DNA of 64,000 bases from Bacteroidales bacterium (GTDB taxonomy: Bacteria; Bacteroidota; Bacteroidia; Bacteroidales; TTA-H9): the NCBI GenBank assembly GCA_028689615.1, contig JAQVCV010000006.1:1-64000 (forward strand), written 5' to 3'. The notes under the pieces are model-generated. The model was given only the letters and a program-made list of their open reading frames with translations. It had not been told where the DNA came from and did no database searches. The position numbers and the translations under genes are program-made. How positions within the stretch are numbered: the stretch's first letter is position 1; each line of letters starts with the position of its first letter. Positions 53,469-61,875 of this stretch are shown here, one piece after another.

Positions 53469-54835
53469 TTCTGGATCAATTGCTTGTAGATCGTTCCCCT
53501 CTCTTCAAAGTTTTTGAACTGATCATAACTTGAAGCTGCTGGCGACAACAGACAACGCTCATGAGATGGAGTATTGCCGCAAGCATAAAGAACCATTTGT
53601 TCAAACGTTTCAAAATAAACCATTTTCGGGGAGTTTTCGCCAGAGACTTTCAACAACTGCATCATTCTTTTGCCTGCATTCCCTGTAAAAAGCATCAACT
53701 GCACATCGTCAGATTTGATTTGCAACAGTTTGCTGTAATCAATCCCTCGATCATGTCCCCCTAAAAGCAGCGTATGAACCCTTCCTAACGATTGCAAAGC
53801 AGCCAGAGTTGCTTCGGGTATCGTACTTATACTGTCGTTAAAAAACTCGATATTCTTGTGAATTCCAACATATTCAAGCCTGTGCTCAAGAGGTTGAAAA
53901 CTTAAGATTCCTTCACGAATCACCTCAACAGGAACTTTATTCAAAAAACATGCAGCAGCAGCGGCAGTAATATTCCCCATATTATGCAATCCCCTGAGTC
54001 TGGTCGCTGAAAAGTCTGACACAACCTCCCCTTTCATTCCAGAAAGGGTGCAAACTGTTTTTCGACCATCGAAGAAAAAGCCCTCCTCAACTTCAGAGAG
54101 AGAAAAAGGCACGGGCTTGCCCGGGAAAACGCTGCTTTCAACCAGTGTAAGCAAATCTTCATTATCAGCCCCGTAGATAAAATAATCAGATTCTAATTGA
54201 AATAGAGCGATTCTGCTTTTGGCATACTGGTATGCCTGATAACTTGAATAATGGTCGAGGTGTTCTTCAAAAAGATTGAGGAACAAGGCAGTACGAGGTG
54301 AATGGTTCACCAATTCCAACTGGTGTGAACTCAACTCCATTACAATGTTTGTCTCATTATCAATGGAATCAATAACGCTAAACGGTGGAATCCCAATATT
54401 TCCGGTAAGGACAGTATTGGGATTGTTCAATTTCATGATATGATAAATCAGGGAAGATGTGGTTGACTTACCTTTGGTGCCTGTTATTCCTATCACCTGA
54501 TTGCGGAACAACATTAAAAAGAGTTCTGTTTGTGAAGTAACCTTTGTACGATCGGCATGCTGAAGCAACCCCATTGAAATTCCGGGGGTTTTAACAATTA
54601 TATCAAATTGATTCAGACTTTCAAGATACTTTGGCCCTAGAATAAACGTTACTCTTTGCTTATAGTGAGAAAATTGCGCAAGAACAGGTAAATCCGGATT
54701 GCCATCAGCCACGAAAAAGTGCTGATCTGCGAAATTCAACAACAGCCAATCGAGCAAGGCCCTACCCTCACGCCCAAAACCCAGGATTAAAACACGGCGG
54801 TTGCTAATCAAATCAGACAGACTGGGGTTCATCAT
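53447..54835 (-). CDS. UDP-N-acetylmuramoyl-L-alanine:glutamate ligase (MurD-type)
   Basis: 462 residues from the ATG at 54833-54835, 4 bases after the upstream stop. Mur ligase with N-terminal Rossmann domain (RRVLILGFGREGRALLDWLL), the ATP P-loop GITGTKGKSTTSSLIYHIM, central NIVMELSSHQLEL and the C-terminal domain with LLGGHDRGIDY. The family adds glutamate to UDP-MurNAc-L-Ala in the cytoplasm. It is directly downstream of a MurL-type epimerase gene, so it may be the MurD2 form that adds L-Glu, which MurL then turns into D-Glu. Sequence alone cannot prove the stereospecificity. Confidence 0.88.
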   Translation of the reverse strand: MMNPSLSDLISNRRVLILGFGREGRALLDWLLLNFADQHFFVADGNPDLPVLAQFSHYKQRVTFILGPKYLESLNQFDIIVKTPGISMGLLQHADRTKVTSQTELFLMLFRNQVIGITGTKGKSTTSSLIYHIMKLNNPNTVLTGNIGIPPFSVIDSIDNETNIVMELSSHQLELVNHSPRTALFLNLFEEHLDHYSSYQAYQYAKSRIALFQLESDYFIYGADNEDLLTLVESSVFPGKPVPFSLSEVEEGFFFDGRKTVCTLSGMKGEVVSDFSATRLRGLHNMGNITAAAAACFLNKVPVEVIREGILSFQPLEHRLEYVGIHKNIEFFNDSISTIPEATLAALQSLGRVHTLLLGGHDRGIDYSKLLQIKSDDVQLMLFTGNAGKRMMQLLKVSGENSPKMVYFETFEQMVLYACGNTPSHERCLLSPAASSYDQFKNFEERGTIYKQLIQNYFSKLG

Positions 54836-54839
54836 TGTG

Positions 54840-56198
54840 TTATTGCAAAAGGTTTTCAAAAACGGCAGGTAAGTTATGGTTGGAATTGACTTCGGCTAAA
54901 AGGCGGTTGAATTCATCAGGGCTCGGTTCTATTTGAAAGTCAGCTAAAAAAGCATTTACCAAATCGGCCTTTTCTCCCTTGGTGGCTATGTATTGAACAG
55001 CGGCCAATACCTCCGATACAGTTCCAACACATTCAAAAGGTTTGGTTGGAGCTTTGCCCGTCAATTCATACAACAAAGGCATTAGAGAAATGTCGTCGAG
55101 CAAAGGGTGTCCTACCAATTGGTGTACCCTGTTCACACCTAAAAATGGTGCTAGCATTACAGCCGTAAACAAGCATTTGGGGCATTTTCCGCACCACGAA
55201 TCAGACTTGCTCCCAACATTGCAACTGCGAAACACCTCGTGATGATCCGGAAAACCACTGAAACGAGATGCGATTTGCAACTCGTTAAGAGGCCTCAGGA
55301 AACTGAAATAGTTGAAATCTGTAACAAAATTGGTTTTTACATAATGTCTAAAATCATTCTCAAAATCAATTGTTTTAGAGTATTGATGGTTGACATTCAA
55401 GCCAGGCACTGTGCTTTCATTTGCACTTGCTTCGTTGCTAAGCGCGATATGCCGGGCACCGGTTATGGCAGCTGCTGGTAGTGTTGCAAAAGCTAATAAA
55501 GCCGAAAAAGGAGTATGCCCGTTCAGATAGCCTTCATTATTCAACTTCAGCATAAGGGGATCAAGTTTGCGGCTAACATTAAATACGTCCTCCTCATTAA
55601 AACCAGCACGCAACGCGCACTGTGCCGAAGCACCACGAGGATTAACAATAAAGGGAATTGCATCTAAACCAGCTCTTTTCAACAGTTCAAGAGTAACAAC
55701 AGAGTCTTTTCCTCCACCAACAGGAACAAGAACCCGTTGAGAGAAGTTAGAAAAAGCAGAATTGGGCTTAAGGGCTGTACAAGTCGATGAAATATCCATA
55801 AAATCAGCGATGGAACAAGTGATGTTATTCAGGTAAAAAAACTCACCCAATCCATTGTAGTACAAATTTTTCCACCATTGTATATTCTCATCAGTCAGAA
55901 ATCCCGCTTTAATTACAACCTGAGGAGAGCAAGTAATTTTCCAATAACTCACGAGTTCAGCCAACCCTAAGTTAAAAGCTAGCAAATCCCATTCACCATT
56001 GCGGCCATCAATTTGGTTTTGATAGCGGGGAGGAACATGATAAATAAGTTCAGGCTTAAAAAAGTAAGTATCAGAAATATTAAAGTTAAACTTGAAGACA
56101 ATTGTTGTCTGAAAGATTTCTACAGAAAAGCTCTCAAAGGAAAAAACCGGAAAGAGTTTTCTGAATTTTAAAAAATCAAGTTGTCGGTTCTGGCGCAT
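54840..56198 (-). CDS. murL: MurL-like UDP-MurNAc-L-Ala-L-Glu epimerase
   Basis: 452 residues from the ATG at 56196-56198 (MRQNRQLDFLKF). Motifs that I associate with MurL: LVSYWK..., NGLGEFFYLNN, VLVPVGGGKDSVVTLELLKRAG (P-loop-like, residues 161-166), GYLNGHTPFSAL, SNEASANE, NHQYSKTIDFE, FLRPLNEL, WCGKCPKC and KPFECVGTVSE. In Xanthomonas MurL, an ATP-dependent epimerase, converts UDP-MurNAc-L-Ala-L-Glu to the D-Glu form after MurD2. Here it lies directly upstream of a MurD gene, which fits. The call rests on motif memory. A PP-loop ATPase of unknown function is the alternative. Confidence 0.7.
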   Translation of the reverse strand: MRQNRQLDFLKFRKLFPVFSFESFSVEIFQTTIVFKFNFNISDTYFFKPELIYHVPPRYQNQIDGRNGEWDLLAFNLGLAELVSYWKITCSPQVVIKAGFLTDENIQWWKNLYYNGLGEFFYLNNITCSIADFMDISSTCTALKPNSAFSNFSQRVLVPVGGGKDSVVTLELLKRAGLDAIPFIVNPRGASAQCALRAGFNEEDVFNVSRKLDPLMLKLNNEGYLNGHTPFSALLAFATLPAAAITGARHIALSNEASANESTVPGLNVNHQYSKTIDFENDFRHYVKTNFVTDFNYFSFLRPLNELQIASRFSGFPDHHEVFRSCNVGSKSDSWCGKCPKCLFTAVMLAPFLGVNRVHQLVGHPLLDDISLMPLLYELTGKAPTKPFECVGTVSEVLAAVQYIATKGEKADLVNAFLADFQIEPSPDEFNRLLAEVNSNHNLPAVFENLLQ

Positions 56199-56214
56199 CA
56201 AATTGGAATGGTAT

Positions 56215-56222
56215 TAAATTTG
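56215..56222 (+). promoter_or_regulatory. -7 box of YqgE gene
   Basis: TAAATTTG; the gene's two possible starts are 26 and 77 bases downstream. Confidence 0.55.
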
Positions 56223-56298
56223 CGAACGAGGATGAGCTTACAGTTGAATGCTCTCAATAAAGAAGGAGCAAAATTATGAAAAACCCCACACAACGCTT

Positions 56299-56889
56299 AT
56301 GAACAATCAAAATGAGCCCCCGGGCAATGGCTTTAGCAAGCTTAAACCAAGTGCAGGAAAAATTCTTATTTCTGAACCATTTATGAACGATTTTTTCTTT
56401 GGTCGTTCAGTTGTACTTCTGGCAGAGCATAACCATGAAGGGAGTGTTGGCGTGGTGATCAATAAGCCATTAAAATACAGGGTGAAAGACATACTTGACG
56501 ACTTGATCGACTACGATGATTTTTTATATCTGGGAGGTCCTGTAAACAAGGAGCACCTGCTGTATGTGCACACATTAGGAGATTCGGTTCCCGGGTCTGT
56601 CGATTTAACTGGTGGCTTTTGGTGGGGAGGCGACTTGCAACGCATCAAGCATTTAATTACTGCAAGAGTTGCCAATCCGAACAACCTCCGATTTTTTTCA
56701 GGTTATTCGGGTTGGTCGTCGGGTCAATTGGAAGGTGAACTCAAACGCCGATCGTGGCTCATCTCAAATAGCAACACCCAGGTAATTCTTGACTCCAGGG
56801 CAGACAGGATATGGAGAAACAGCGTTTTGCAAGCAGGAAAGAGGTTTTCCTCCTGGGTAAACTTCCCTTTAAGTCCAGAATTAAACTAG
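56299..56889 (+). CDS. YqgE/AlgH family protein
   Basis: 196 residues from the ATG at 56299 (MNNQNEPPGNG); an in-frame ATG at 56248 would add 17 residues and cannot be excluded. Family core GKILISEPFMNDFFFGRSVVLLAEHNHEGSVGVVINKPL and YLGGPVNKEHL, and the end FFSGYSGWSSGQLEGELKRRSW. The family is widespread and conserved, with no settled biochemical role; AlgH was once linked to alginate regulation in Pseudomonas. Confidence 0.85.
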   Translation: MNNQNEPPGNGFSKLKPSAGKILISEPFMNDFFFGRSVVLLAEHNHEGSVGVVINKPLKYRVKDILDDLIDYDDFLYLGGPVNKEHLLYVHTLGDSVPGSVDLTGGFWWGGDLQRIKHLITARVANPNNLRFFSGYSGWSSGQLEGELKRRSWLISNSNTQVILDSRADRIWRNSVLQAGKRFSSWVNFPLSPELN

Positions 56890-56921
56890 ATCCATTGTCC
56901 GGTTTTCCTTCAGAAAACCCA

Positions 56922-56929
56922 TACCTTTG
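56922..56929 (+). promoter_or_regulatory. -7 box of Sua5/YciO gene
   Basis: TACCTTTG, 20 bases before the ATG at 56950. Confidence 0.6.
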
Positions 56930-56949
56930 CAACTTTTAAATTTAAAGTG

Positions 56950-57588
56950 ATGAGCCAGTTGCTTCAGATACATCCTGACAATCCCAATCCGCGACATATT
57001 AAAACTGTTCTTGAATGCCTGCGCGATGGGGGCATAATTATTTATCCAACAGATACTGTTTATGGAATGGGTTGTGATCCAAAGCAATCCAAAGCCTTTG
57101 ACAGGCTTGCCCAAATCAAGGGGATCAAAAGAGATAAAGCCGATTTTTCGTTAATCTGCCACGATCTGAAGCAACTTTCAGATTTTACCCGTCCCATAAG
57201 CAATGATGTTTTTCGGATGATGAAACGGCTTTTGCCCGGCCCATACACCTTTATTCTTGAAGCCAACAACAACGTTCCCAGGCTTTTTCAGAGCAAAAAG
57301 AAAACAGTTGGAATCAGGGTTCCTGACAACAATATCATTACTACCGTTGTAAGAGAATACGGCAGCCCGATAGCGAACACCTCAATACACGATGAAGACA
57401 CTTTGCTTGAATACATTACTGATCCGGAATTGATTTTCGAGCGGTACGAAAAGTTGGTGGATATCGTAATTGACGGTGGCTACGGCGATAATGAAGCATC
57501 AACAATCATCGATTGTTCTGCTGACGAATTGGTGCTGGTGCGCGAAGGAAAAGGAAGTGTGGATGGGGTTTTGTCCTTACGAAATTGA
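56950..57588 (+). CDS. Sua5/YciO/YrdC-family threonylcarbamoyl-AMP synthase-like protein
   Basis: 212 residues from the ATG at 56950; the track's first codon is GTG. GGIIIYPTDTVYGMGCDP, IKGIKRDKADFSLICHD, LLPGPYTFILEA and VGIRVPDNNI match the YrdC fold that makes threonylcarbamoyl-AMP for tRNA t6A37. The short form and IKGIKR segment suggest the YciO branch, whose activity is weaker in E. coli. Cytoplasmic. Confidence 0.88.
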   Translation: MSQLLQIHPDNPNPRHIKTVLECLRDGGIIIYPTDTVYGMGCDPKQSKAFDRLAQIKGIKRDKADFSLICHDLKQLSDFTRPISNDVFRMMKRLLPGPYTFILEANNNVPRLFQSKKKTVGIRVPDNNIITTVVREYGSPIANTSIHDEDTLLEYITDPELIFERYEKLVDIVIDGGYGDNEASTIIDCSADELVLVREGKGSVDGVLSLRN

Positions 57589-57667
57589 TAAACAGTGTAT
57601 AAAAATATTTCATGAATTTTTTTTGAAAAAAACATGTCTAATGTTTGGCTGGTAAAGGAAAAACCCC

Positions 57668-57675
57668 TACCTTTG
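57668..57675 (+). promoter_or_regulatory. -7 box of tRNA-Lys
   Basis: TACCTTTG, 24 bases before the tRNA. Confidence 0.6.
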
Positions 57676-57699
57676 CAGCCTCAAAACCAGAGAACGGAA

Positions 57700-57772
57700 G
57701 ACTAAGTAGCTCAGCAGGTAGAGCACATCCCTTTTAAGGATGGGGTCCTGGGTTCGAGCCCCAGCTTGGTCA
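57700..57772 (+). tRNA. tRNA-Lys (anticodon TTT)
   Basis: Acceptor GACTAAG pairs with CTTGGTC (one T-G pair), discriminator A; anticodon stem CATCC/GGATG with loop CTTTTAA (anticodon TTT); T arm GGTTCGAGCC. CCA not encoded. Confidence 0.95.
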
Positions 57773-57777
57773 CAAAA

Positions 57778-57801
57778 AAACCGCCGAAAGGCGGTTTTTT
57801 T
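57778..57801. terminator. bidirectional terminator between tRNA-Lys and rrf2-type gene
   Basis: CCGCC / GGCGG stem extended by A-T pairs, GAAA loop, A-run and T-run on either side. Confidence 0.9.
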
Positions 57802-57835
57802 GTTTTATCAACTTTTAAAAAACTTCTTAAAAAGG

Positions 57836-58240
57836 CTAATACACCAGCATATCGCTCAGTTTGTTGTCGCTCAGGTATTTTTTAATTTCAACGGTAGTTT
57901 TATTAACAATACCACCCATCAAGCACTTGCTAAAAGGGCATACCTGCCGTTCGAGCGGACAACCAGTAGGTACGATAGGGCCTTCAATGCACTCGTAAAT
58001 TTCGAGAAGTGAGATTGACGCAGGATTTTTGGCTAGTACAAAACCACCCGATGGGCCTCTTGTTGATTTAACGAGGCCTTCCTTTACAAGTCGTTGCATC
58101 ACTTTTGCCAGATGATTACGCGACGATCCTGTACGCTCAGCGATCATCCCTACATTAATCAGAGTTTCTGATTTCGCTATCAGCACCATAGCATGTATAG
58201 CTATGGATGAAGCCTCTGATAACTGGACAATTTTATTCAT
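57836..58240 (-). CDS. Rrf2-family transcriptional regulator with cysteine cluster
   Basis: 134 residues from the ATG at 58238-58240 (MNKIVQLSEASS). Winged helix at residues about 1-65 (IAERTGSSRNHLAKVMQRLVKEGLV and STRGPSGGFVLAK), then three cysteines in the C-terminal region (CPLERQVCPFSKC), the NsrR/IscR pattern that can bind an iron-sulfur cluster. Such regulators sense nitric oxide, oxygen or Fe-S status. A perfect palindrome in its promoter suggests autoregulation. A typical anaerobe stress regulator. Confidence 0.9.
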   Translation of the reverse strand: MNKIVQLSEASSIAIHAMVLIAKSETLINVGMIAERTGSSRNHLAKVMQRLVKEGLVKSTRGPSGGFVLAKNPASISLLEIYECIEGPIVPTGCPLERQVCPFSKCLMGGIVNKTTVEIKKYLSDNKLSDMLVY

Positions 58241-58259
58241 AAATAAGTATTTGAATGCG

Positions 58260-58281
58260 CAAATATCCTGATAATTTATCA
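58260..58281 (-). promoter_or_regulatory. rrf2 promoter and candidate operator
   Basis: GATATTTG (58260-58267, minus strand, one mismatch to TAnnTTTG) next to the palindrome TGATAA-T-TTATCA at 58269-58281. Position and symmetry suit autorepression by the Rrf2 protein. Confidence 0.5.
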
Positions 58282-58355
58282 AACAAGCATCAAATTGCTG
58301 CCAATTAATAAAGAAATAAACAACGTGATTGAATAGCGATAATCCAGTATAACAA

Positions 58356-59138
58356 TCAGTTTACCCTGATAAAGTTATAAGTGATGTATCCTTTTTGCTC
58401 TTCAACTGCAGCCGGATCGGGTGTAAATTTACTTTTAAGAGCAGCTTCCCGGGCCACTTTCCACAGCCCCTGATCGGTGACTGTAGTTCCAATATTGGTA
58501 TCAGGAATGCGTTTACCTGCCACAGCTCTGATCACATTGCCCTGCCTGTCAACGATTATTTCAACCACCACACGTCCTTGTTCCTGCGAGTTATACGGTG
58601 GTTCGTTCAGATAAACTTTACCACGTCCTGTTAGATTGAAAGAGACGCCGCTGTTGCCCTGCCCAGTTCCTGTATAATTATTGGAATTTGGGTTCCCGTT
58701 TGGCTTTCCCTGGTCTCCCTGACCACCAGCTATGCCTTGCGACGCATTTGCGTTTCCATTGGTCTTCCCTTTGTACAAAGCATTTGCATTTACCACAGGT
58801 TCAGATGGTTTGGTTTCTTCGGGTTTCTTCTTTTCTTCAACAGGTTTTTCATCTTTCTTGTTCTTCCCTTTATCGGCAAGGGCCACTGATTCGGGATCAG
58901 GACTCGACATCACTTGTCCCTGATCGGCCTTTTGGGCAGGAGAAGATGCTGGCTGAGCAACATTAGCAGAAGGTGAAGTACCAAGTCCCTGATCGCTAAA
59001 CCCAAGATTCACCTCAACCCCTTCTTCACCGGGCAGAGGCAGAGGAGTAGAAAAACCAAGGTAAAGCAACGCAAGCAACAACAATCCATGAAAAATCACA
59101 GTTCCTGCAAGAGCTTTTTTGTTGTCGTTGGTAAGCAT
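58356..59138 (-). CDS. TonB-like energy transducer
   Basis: 260 residues from the ATG at 59136-59138 (MLTNDNKKAL). One N-terminal membrane segment (ALAGTVIFHGLLLLALLYLGF), then a long linker of Pro, Glu, Lys, Gly and Asn (residues about 50-165) that would cross the periplasm, and a C-terminal TonB-like domain (YNSQEQGRVVVEIIVDRQGNVIRAV ... KGYITYNFIRVN). It starts 4 bases after exbD, so the three genes form an operon. Powers outer-membrane transport or envelope processes. Confidence 0.85.
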   Translation of the reverse strand: MLTNDNKKALAGTVIFHGLLLLALLYLGFSTPLPLPGEEGVEVNLGFSDQGLGTSPSANVAQPASSPAQKADQGQVMSSPDPESVALADKGKNKKDEKPVEEKKKPEETKPSEPVVNANALYKGKTNGNANASQGIAGGQGDQGKPNGNPNSNNYTGTGQGNSGVSFNLTGRGKVYLNEPPYNSQEQGRVVVEIIVDRQGNVIRAVAGKRIPDTNIGTTVTDQGLWKVAREAALKSKFTPDPAAVEEQKGYITYNFIRVN

Positions 59139-59142
59139 CACC

Positions 59143-59580
59143 TTATGGGTTTGCGGGTTTGGTTGCAAGAATCACTTTAAACTTATTACCAGTTTGTGAA
59201 TTCAGTTCGTTTACAATATCGAAAACATTCACGATGTACTGTACGGGAACCGTTTTATCGCAGCGGAGAACTACTGAAGCATCTTCAGGTTGGCCGTTCA
59301 GGCTGGAGGAGATGAATTCAGAAAGTACGTTTAGATCGGCCACAATTGGCCTCCCGTTTTTATTTGCATCAACCTGATACTGAAATTTATCATCGATGTA
59401 AACGGTTACCGTTTGACGTGCCATAGTTTTGCTTTTGCTATCGGGCAGAAGCAATTTAACGGCGTTTGGACTAACTAATGTACTGGTTATCATAAAGAAT
59501 ATCAGTAAAAGAAAGACCAAATCCGACATGGAGGCAGTGCTAAAGTCGAGCCGGCGTTTATTTCTTGTGTTAATAGCCAT
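59143..59580 (-). CDS. exbD: ExbD/TolR biopolymer transport protein
   Basis: 145 residues with one N-terminal membrane segment. LDFSTASMSDLVFLLLIFFMITSTLVSPNAV places the conserved acidic residue (Asp of SMSDLVF) at the start of the helix, as in ExbD/TolR, where it takes part in proton flow. The periplasmic domain follows. Second gene of the ExbB-ExbD-TonB operon. Confidence 0.9.
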   Translation of the reverse strand: MAINTRNKRRLDFSTASMSDLVFLLLIFFMITSTLVSPNAVKLLLPDSKSKTMARQTVTVYIDDKFQYQVDANKNGRPIVADLNVLSEFISSSLNGQPEDASVVLRCDKTVPVQYIVNVFDIVNELNSQTGNKFKVILATKPANP

Positions 59581-59591
59581 ATCGAGAGAAA

Positions 59592-60317
59592 TTACGAAGC
59601 AGGTTCGTTGAGCAGATCCATGAATTCGGTAGCTGTAGCTTCTAGTTTGAAAACCAGCTTCTCAATTCTGGCAACCAGAATGTTGTAGGCTACATATGCT
59701 AAAATTCCAACAATAAGTCCACCTACCGTTGTAACCATAGCTTCATAAATGCCACTTGAAAGAATTTGTATATCGATGTTGTTACCGGCCATGGCCATGT
59801 TGTAGAACGCTTTTATCATACCTGTAACAGTCCCAAGAAAGCCGAGCATGGGACCTGCTCCCGAAATGGTGGCCAACCCGGCAATATTCTTCTCAAGTTT
59901 TGAAACTTCGAGTTTTCCAACGTTTTCAATCGTGGCATTAATGTCATTCAACGGACGCCCCAACCGTGAAAGGCCTTTTTCAATCATCCGGGCAATCGGA
60001 GAGTTGTTGGCTTTACACAAAGCTTTTGCAGCATCTAGTTTTCCGTCGTGAATAAAATCACGCAGGTTGTTCATAAAATTTCCATCTTCACGTGAAGCCC
60101 GATTTATGGCCAGATACCTGTCGATGAATATATAGACTGCAATGAGGCTCATAATGCCTAAAACGGCCATGATCCAACCGCCTTTAAGAGCCAGATCAAA
60201 GGCTGGCAACGATACTTCACCGGCAACTTCTGTAGCTGCAGACTGAATGCGTTGAAGAGTGTCGGATACAGTGCCACTTACGGGCATTGTTTGTAGAAAG
60301 AATCCTGCTAACATCAT
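59592..60317 (-). CDS. exbB: ExbB/TolQ/MotA-family proton channel protein
   Basis: 241 residues with three main membrane segments (IMAVLGIMSLIAVYIFID, GLATISGAGPMLGFLGTVTGMIKAFYNMA and MVTTVGGLIVGILAYVAYN). The GxPMLGFLGTVTGMIKAF motif defines the family. Together with ExbD it uses the proton gradient to drive the TonB protein. An extra N-terminal hydrophobic part (MMLAGFFLQTMPVSGTVSD) looks like a signal-type leader. First gene of its operon. Confidence 0.92.
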   Translation of the reverse strand: MMLAGFFLQTMPVSGTVSDTLQRIQSAATEVAGEVSLPAFDLALKGGWIMAVLGIMSLIAVYIFIDRYLAINRASREDGNFMNNLRDFIHDGKLDAAKALCKANNSPIARMIEKGLSRLGRPLNDINATIENVGKLEVSKLEKNIAGLATISGAGPMLGFLGTVTGMIKAFYNMAMAGNNIDIQILSSGIYEAMVTTVGGLIVGILAYVAYNILVARIEKLVFKLEATATEFMDLLNEPAS

Positions 60318-60459
60318 ATTAATGCAAATTTGTGGCTAAATTAACGCTTACAATCAACCAATGAAAACCTCAACCACCAAATTTTGTCAACAGGTGGCTG
60401 TTGATAACCATAACTTCTTAAACAGCAATTTAGTATTTTCTGCCATTTTTTTAAAATGC

Positions 60460-60590
60460 TTTACAAAATTAATCCTTTCGCAACTATACGCAAGAGGAAT
60501 TCCTACAAAACTAAACCAACTTTGTAAAAAATATTCATAACTATTGCAACTTTACAAAAAAGGCCTATTTTTACGTGTTGTTTTACAAAA
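60460..60590 (+). promoter_or_regulatory. cluster of TTTACAAAA sites upstream of ROK regulator
   Basis: TTTACAAAA occurs at 60460-60468, 60551-60559 and 60582-60590, with a partial copy (CTACAAAA) at 60503-60510 and the inverse TTTGTAAAA at 60521-60529. Likely operator sites for the adjacent regulator. No gene is present in 60318-60600. Confidence 0.5.
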
Positions 60591-60600
60591 AGTTATTTTG

Positions 60601-61842
60601 ATGAATAAATCGTCAGAGATCAATCATTTATTCAGGAGTTTCCAGGTTACTACACTTGGAAAAAAGAAGCAAAACCTCCAAAGAAGCATTGTAAGCCAAT
60701 TGTTTCATCAGGGAGCTTCTTCAAGTCCCGAACTCAGCAAGAAACTGAACGTGAGCATACCCACCATGAATCGTGCTTTGACAGAATTAAGCAAAAACAA
60801 TATTGTCAGCGATTTAGGTCCAGGAAGTTCGATTGGGGGCAGACGTCCGAACCTTTACGGGATCAACCCTGATGCTGGCTATGTATTAGCAATCGACATC
60901 AGCCGGTTTTCGTTCAGAATAGCTTTAATGAACCTGTCCAATACATTCGTAGGCAGAGTAATACATCACCACAAACCACTTGAAAACAACATTGAATATA
61001 TCGATCATGTTGTAGCAAAAGCCATTCAATTCGTTCAGGAGGGTTGCCATGGCACAGAAAACCTGATTGGAGCCGGTATAGCCATTCCTGGTTTGATAAA
61101 TCCGGAAACAGGAAACAGCCTCACTCATTTTACATTCAGTGAAAAGCCTGTCCGCGATTTGTTTCAGGACAAATTGGGTGTTCCGGTTTATATTGACAAC
61201 GATGCCCGAATGATGACGCAGGGAGAGGCGATGTTTGGCCTTGCAAAAGGTAAAACCAACATCCTTTGCCTTAATATTGGGGCTGGCTTAGGAATGGGAA
61301 TGATTCTGGGTGGCAAGATCTTTCAGGGAACAAGTGGTTTTGCCGGAGAATTCGGGCACATTAAGATGCTCGACAAAAGCCATCAATGTTATTGCGGCAA
61401 AAACGGTTGTCTGGAAACTTTTTGTTCTGGTCCTGCTTTGGAGCGGCAAGCTCTCGAAGAGCTTGCAAAAGGGAGTACCAGTGCTTTGGGAAGCATCGAG
61501 AAACCCACTTATGAAGAGATCATCAGAGCAGCCTTAGCCGATGATTATCTGGCAATCAGACTTATAAGCGATTGTGGTTATTGGTTGGGGAAAGGACTTG
61601 CAACTCTTATTCACTTACTTAACCCCGAGATGATTATCCTGGGAGGTGCTGTTTCAGCTGCTGGAAATATCTTACTTGATCCTGTAAACCAGTCTCTTAA
61701 CGAATATACCATCAGCAAAGTAAGAAGAGAAGCTACAATTCTAACATCCAACCTTGGCGATAAAGCCGCATTATATGGAGCTCATTCTCTGGTAATTAAC
61801 AACACTTTCATCCAGGCTTATTCCCCTGATCTTGTATCGTAA
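60601..61842 (+). CDS. ROK-family transcriptional regulator (NagC/XylR type)
   Basis: 413 residues from the ATG at 60601 (MNKSSEINHLFRSF). N-terminal winged helix at residues about 20-90 (SSSPELSKKLNVSIPTMNRALTELSKNNIV, then GGRRPNLYGI), followed by an actin-fold ROK domain with ILCLNIGAGLGMGMILGGKIF and the zinc motif GHIKMLDKSHQCYCGKNGCLE. It probably binds a sugar or sugar phosphate and controls carbohydrate genes. CutC and a beta-galactosidase follow on the same strand, and repeated TTTACAAAA sites lie upstream. Confidence 0.88.
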   Translation: MNKSSEINHLFRSFQVTTLGKKKQNLQRSIVSQLFHQGASSSPELSKKLNVSIPTMNRALTELSKNNIVSDLGPGSSIGGRRPNLYGINPDAGYVLAIDISRFSFRIALMNLSNTFVGRVIHHHKPLENNIEYIDHVVAKAIQFVQEGCHGTENLIGAGIAIPGLINPETGNSLTHFTFSEKPVRDLFQDKLGVPVYIDNDARMMTQGEAMFGLAKGKTNILCLNIGAGLGMGMILGGKIFQGTSGFAGEFGHIKMLDKSHQCYCGKNGCLETFCSGPALERQALEELAKGSTSALGSIEKPTYEEIIRAALADDYLAIRLISDCGYWLGKGLATLIHLLNPEMIILGGAVSAAGNILLDPVNQSLNEYTISKVRREATILTSNLGDKAALYGAHSLVINNTFIQAYSPDLVS

Positions 61843-61875
61843 CACATTTTAAATTAACCAAATAATTATTTCAAA

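Noticed and set aside
54840-56198. Reading the GGGKDS protein as a tRNA-modifying PP-loop enzyme
   Set aside because: The other motifs (NHQYSK, CGKCPKC, KPFECVG) and the location next to murD fit MurL better.
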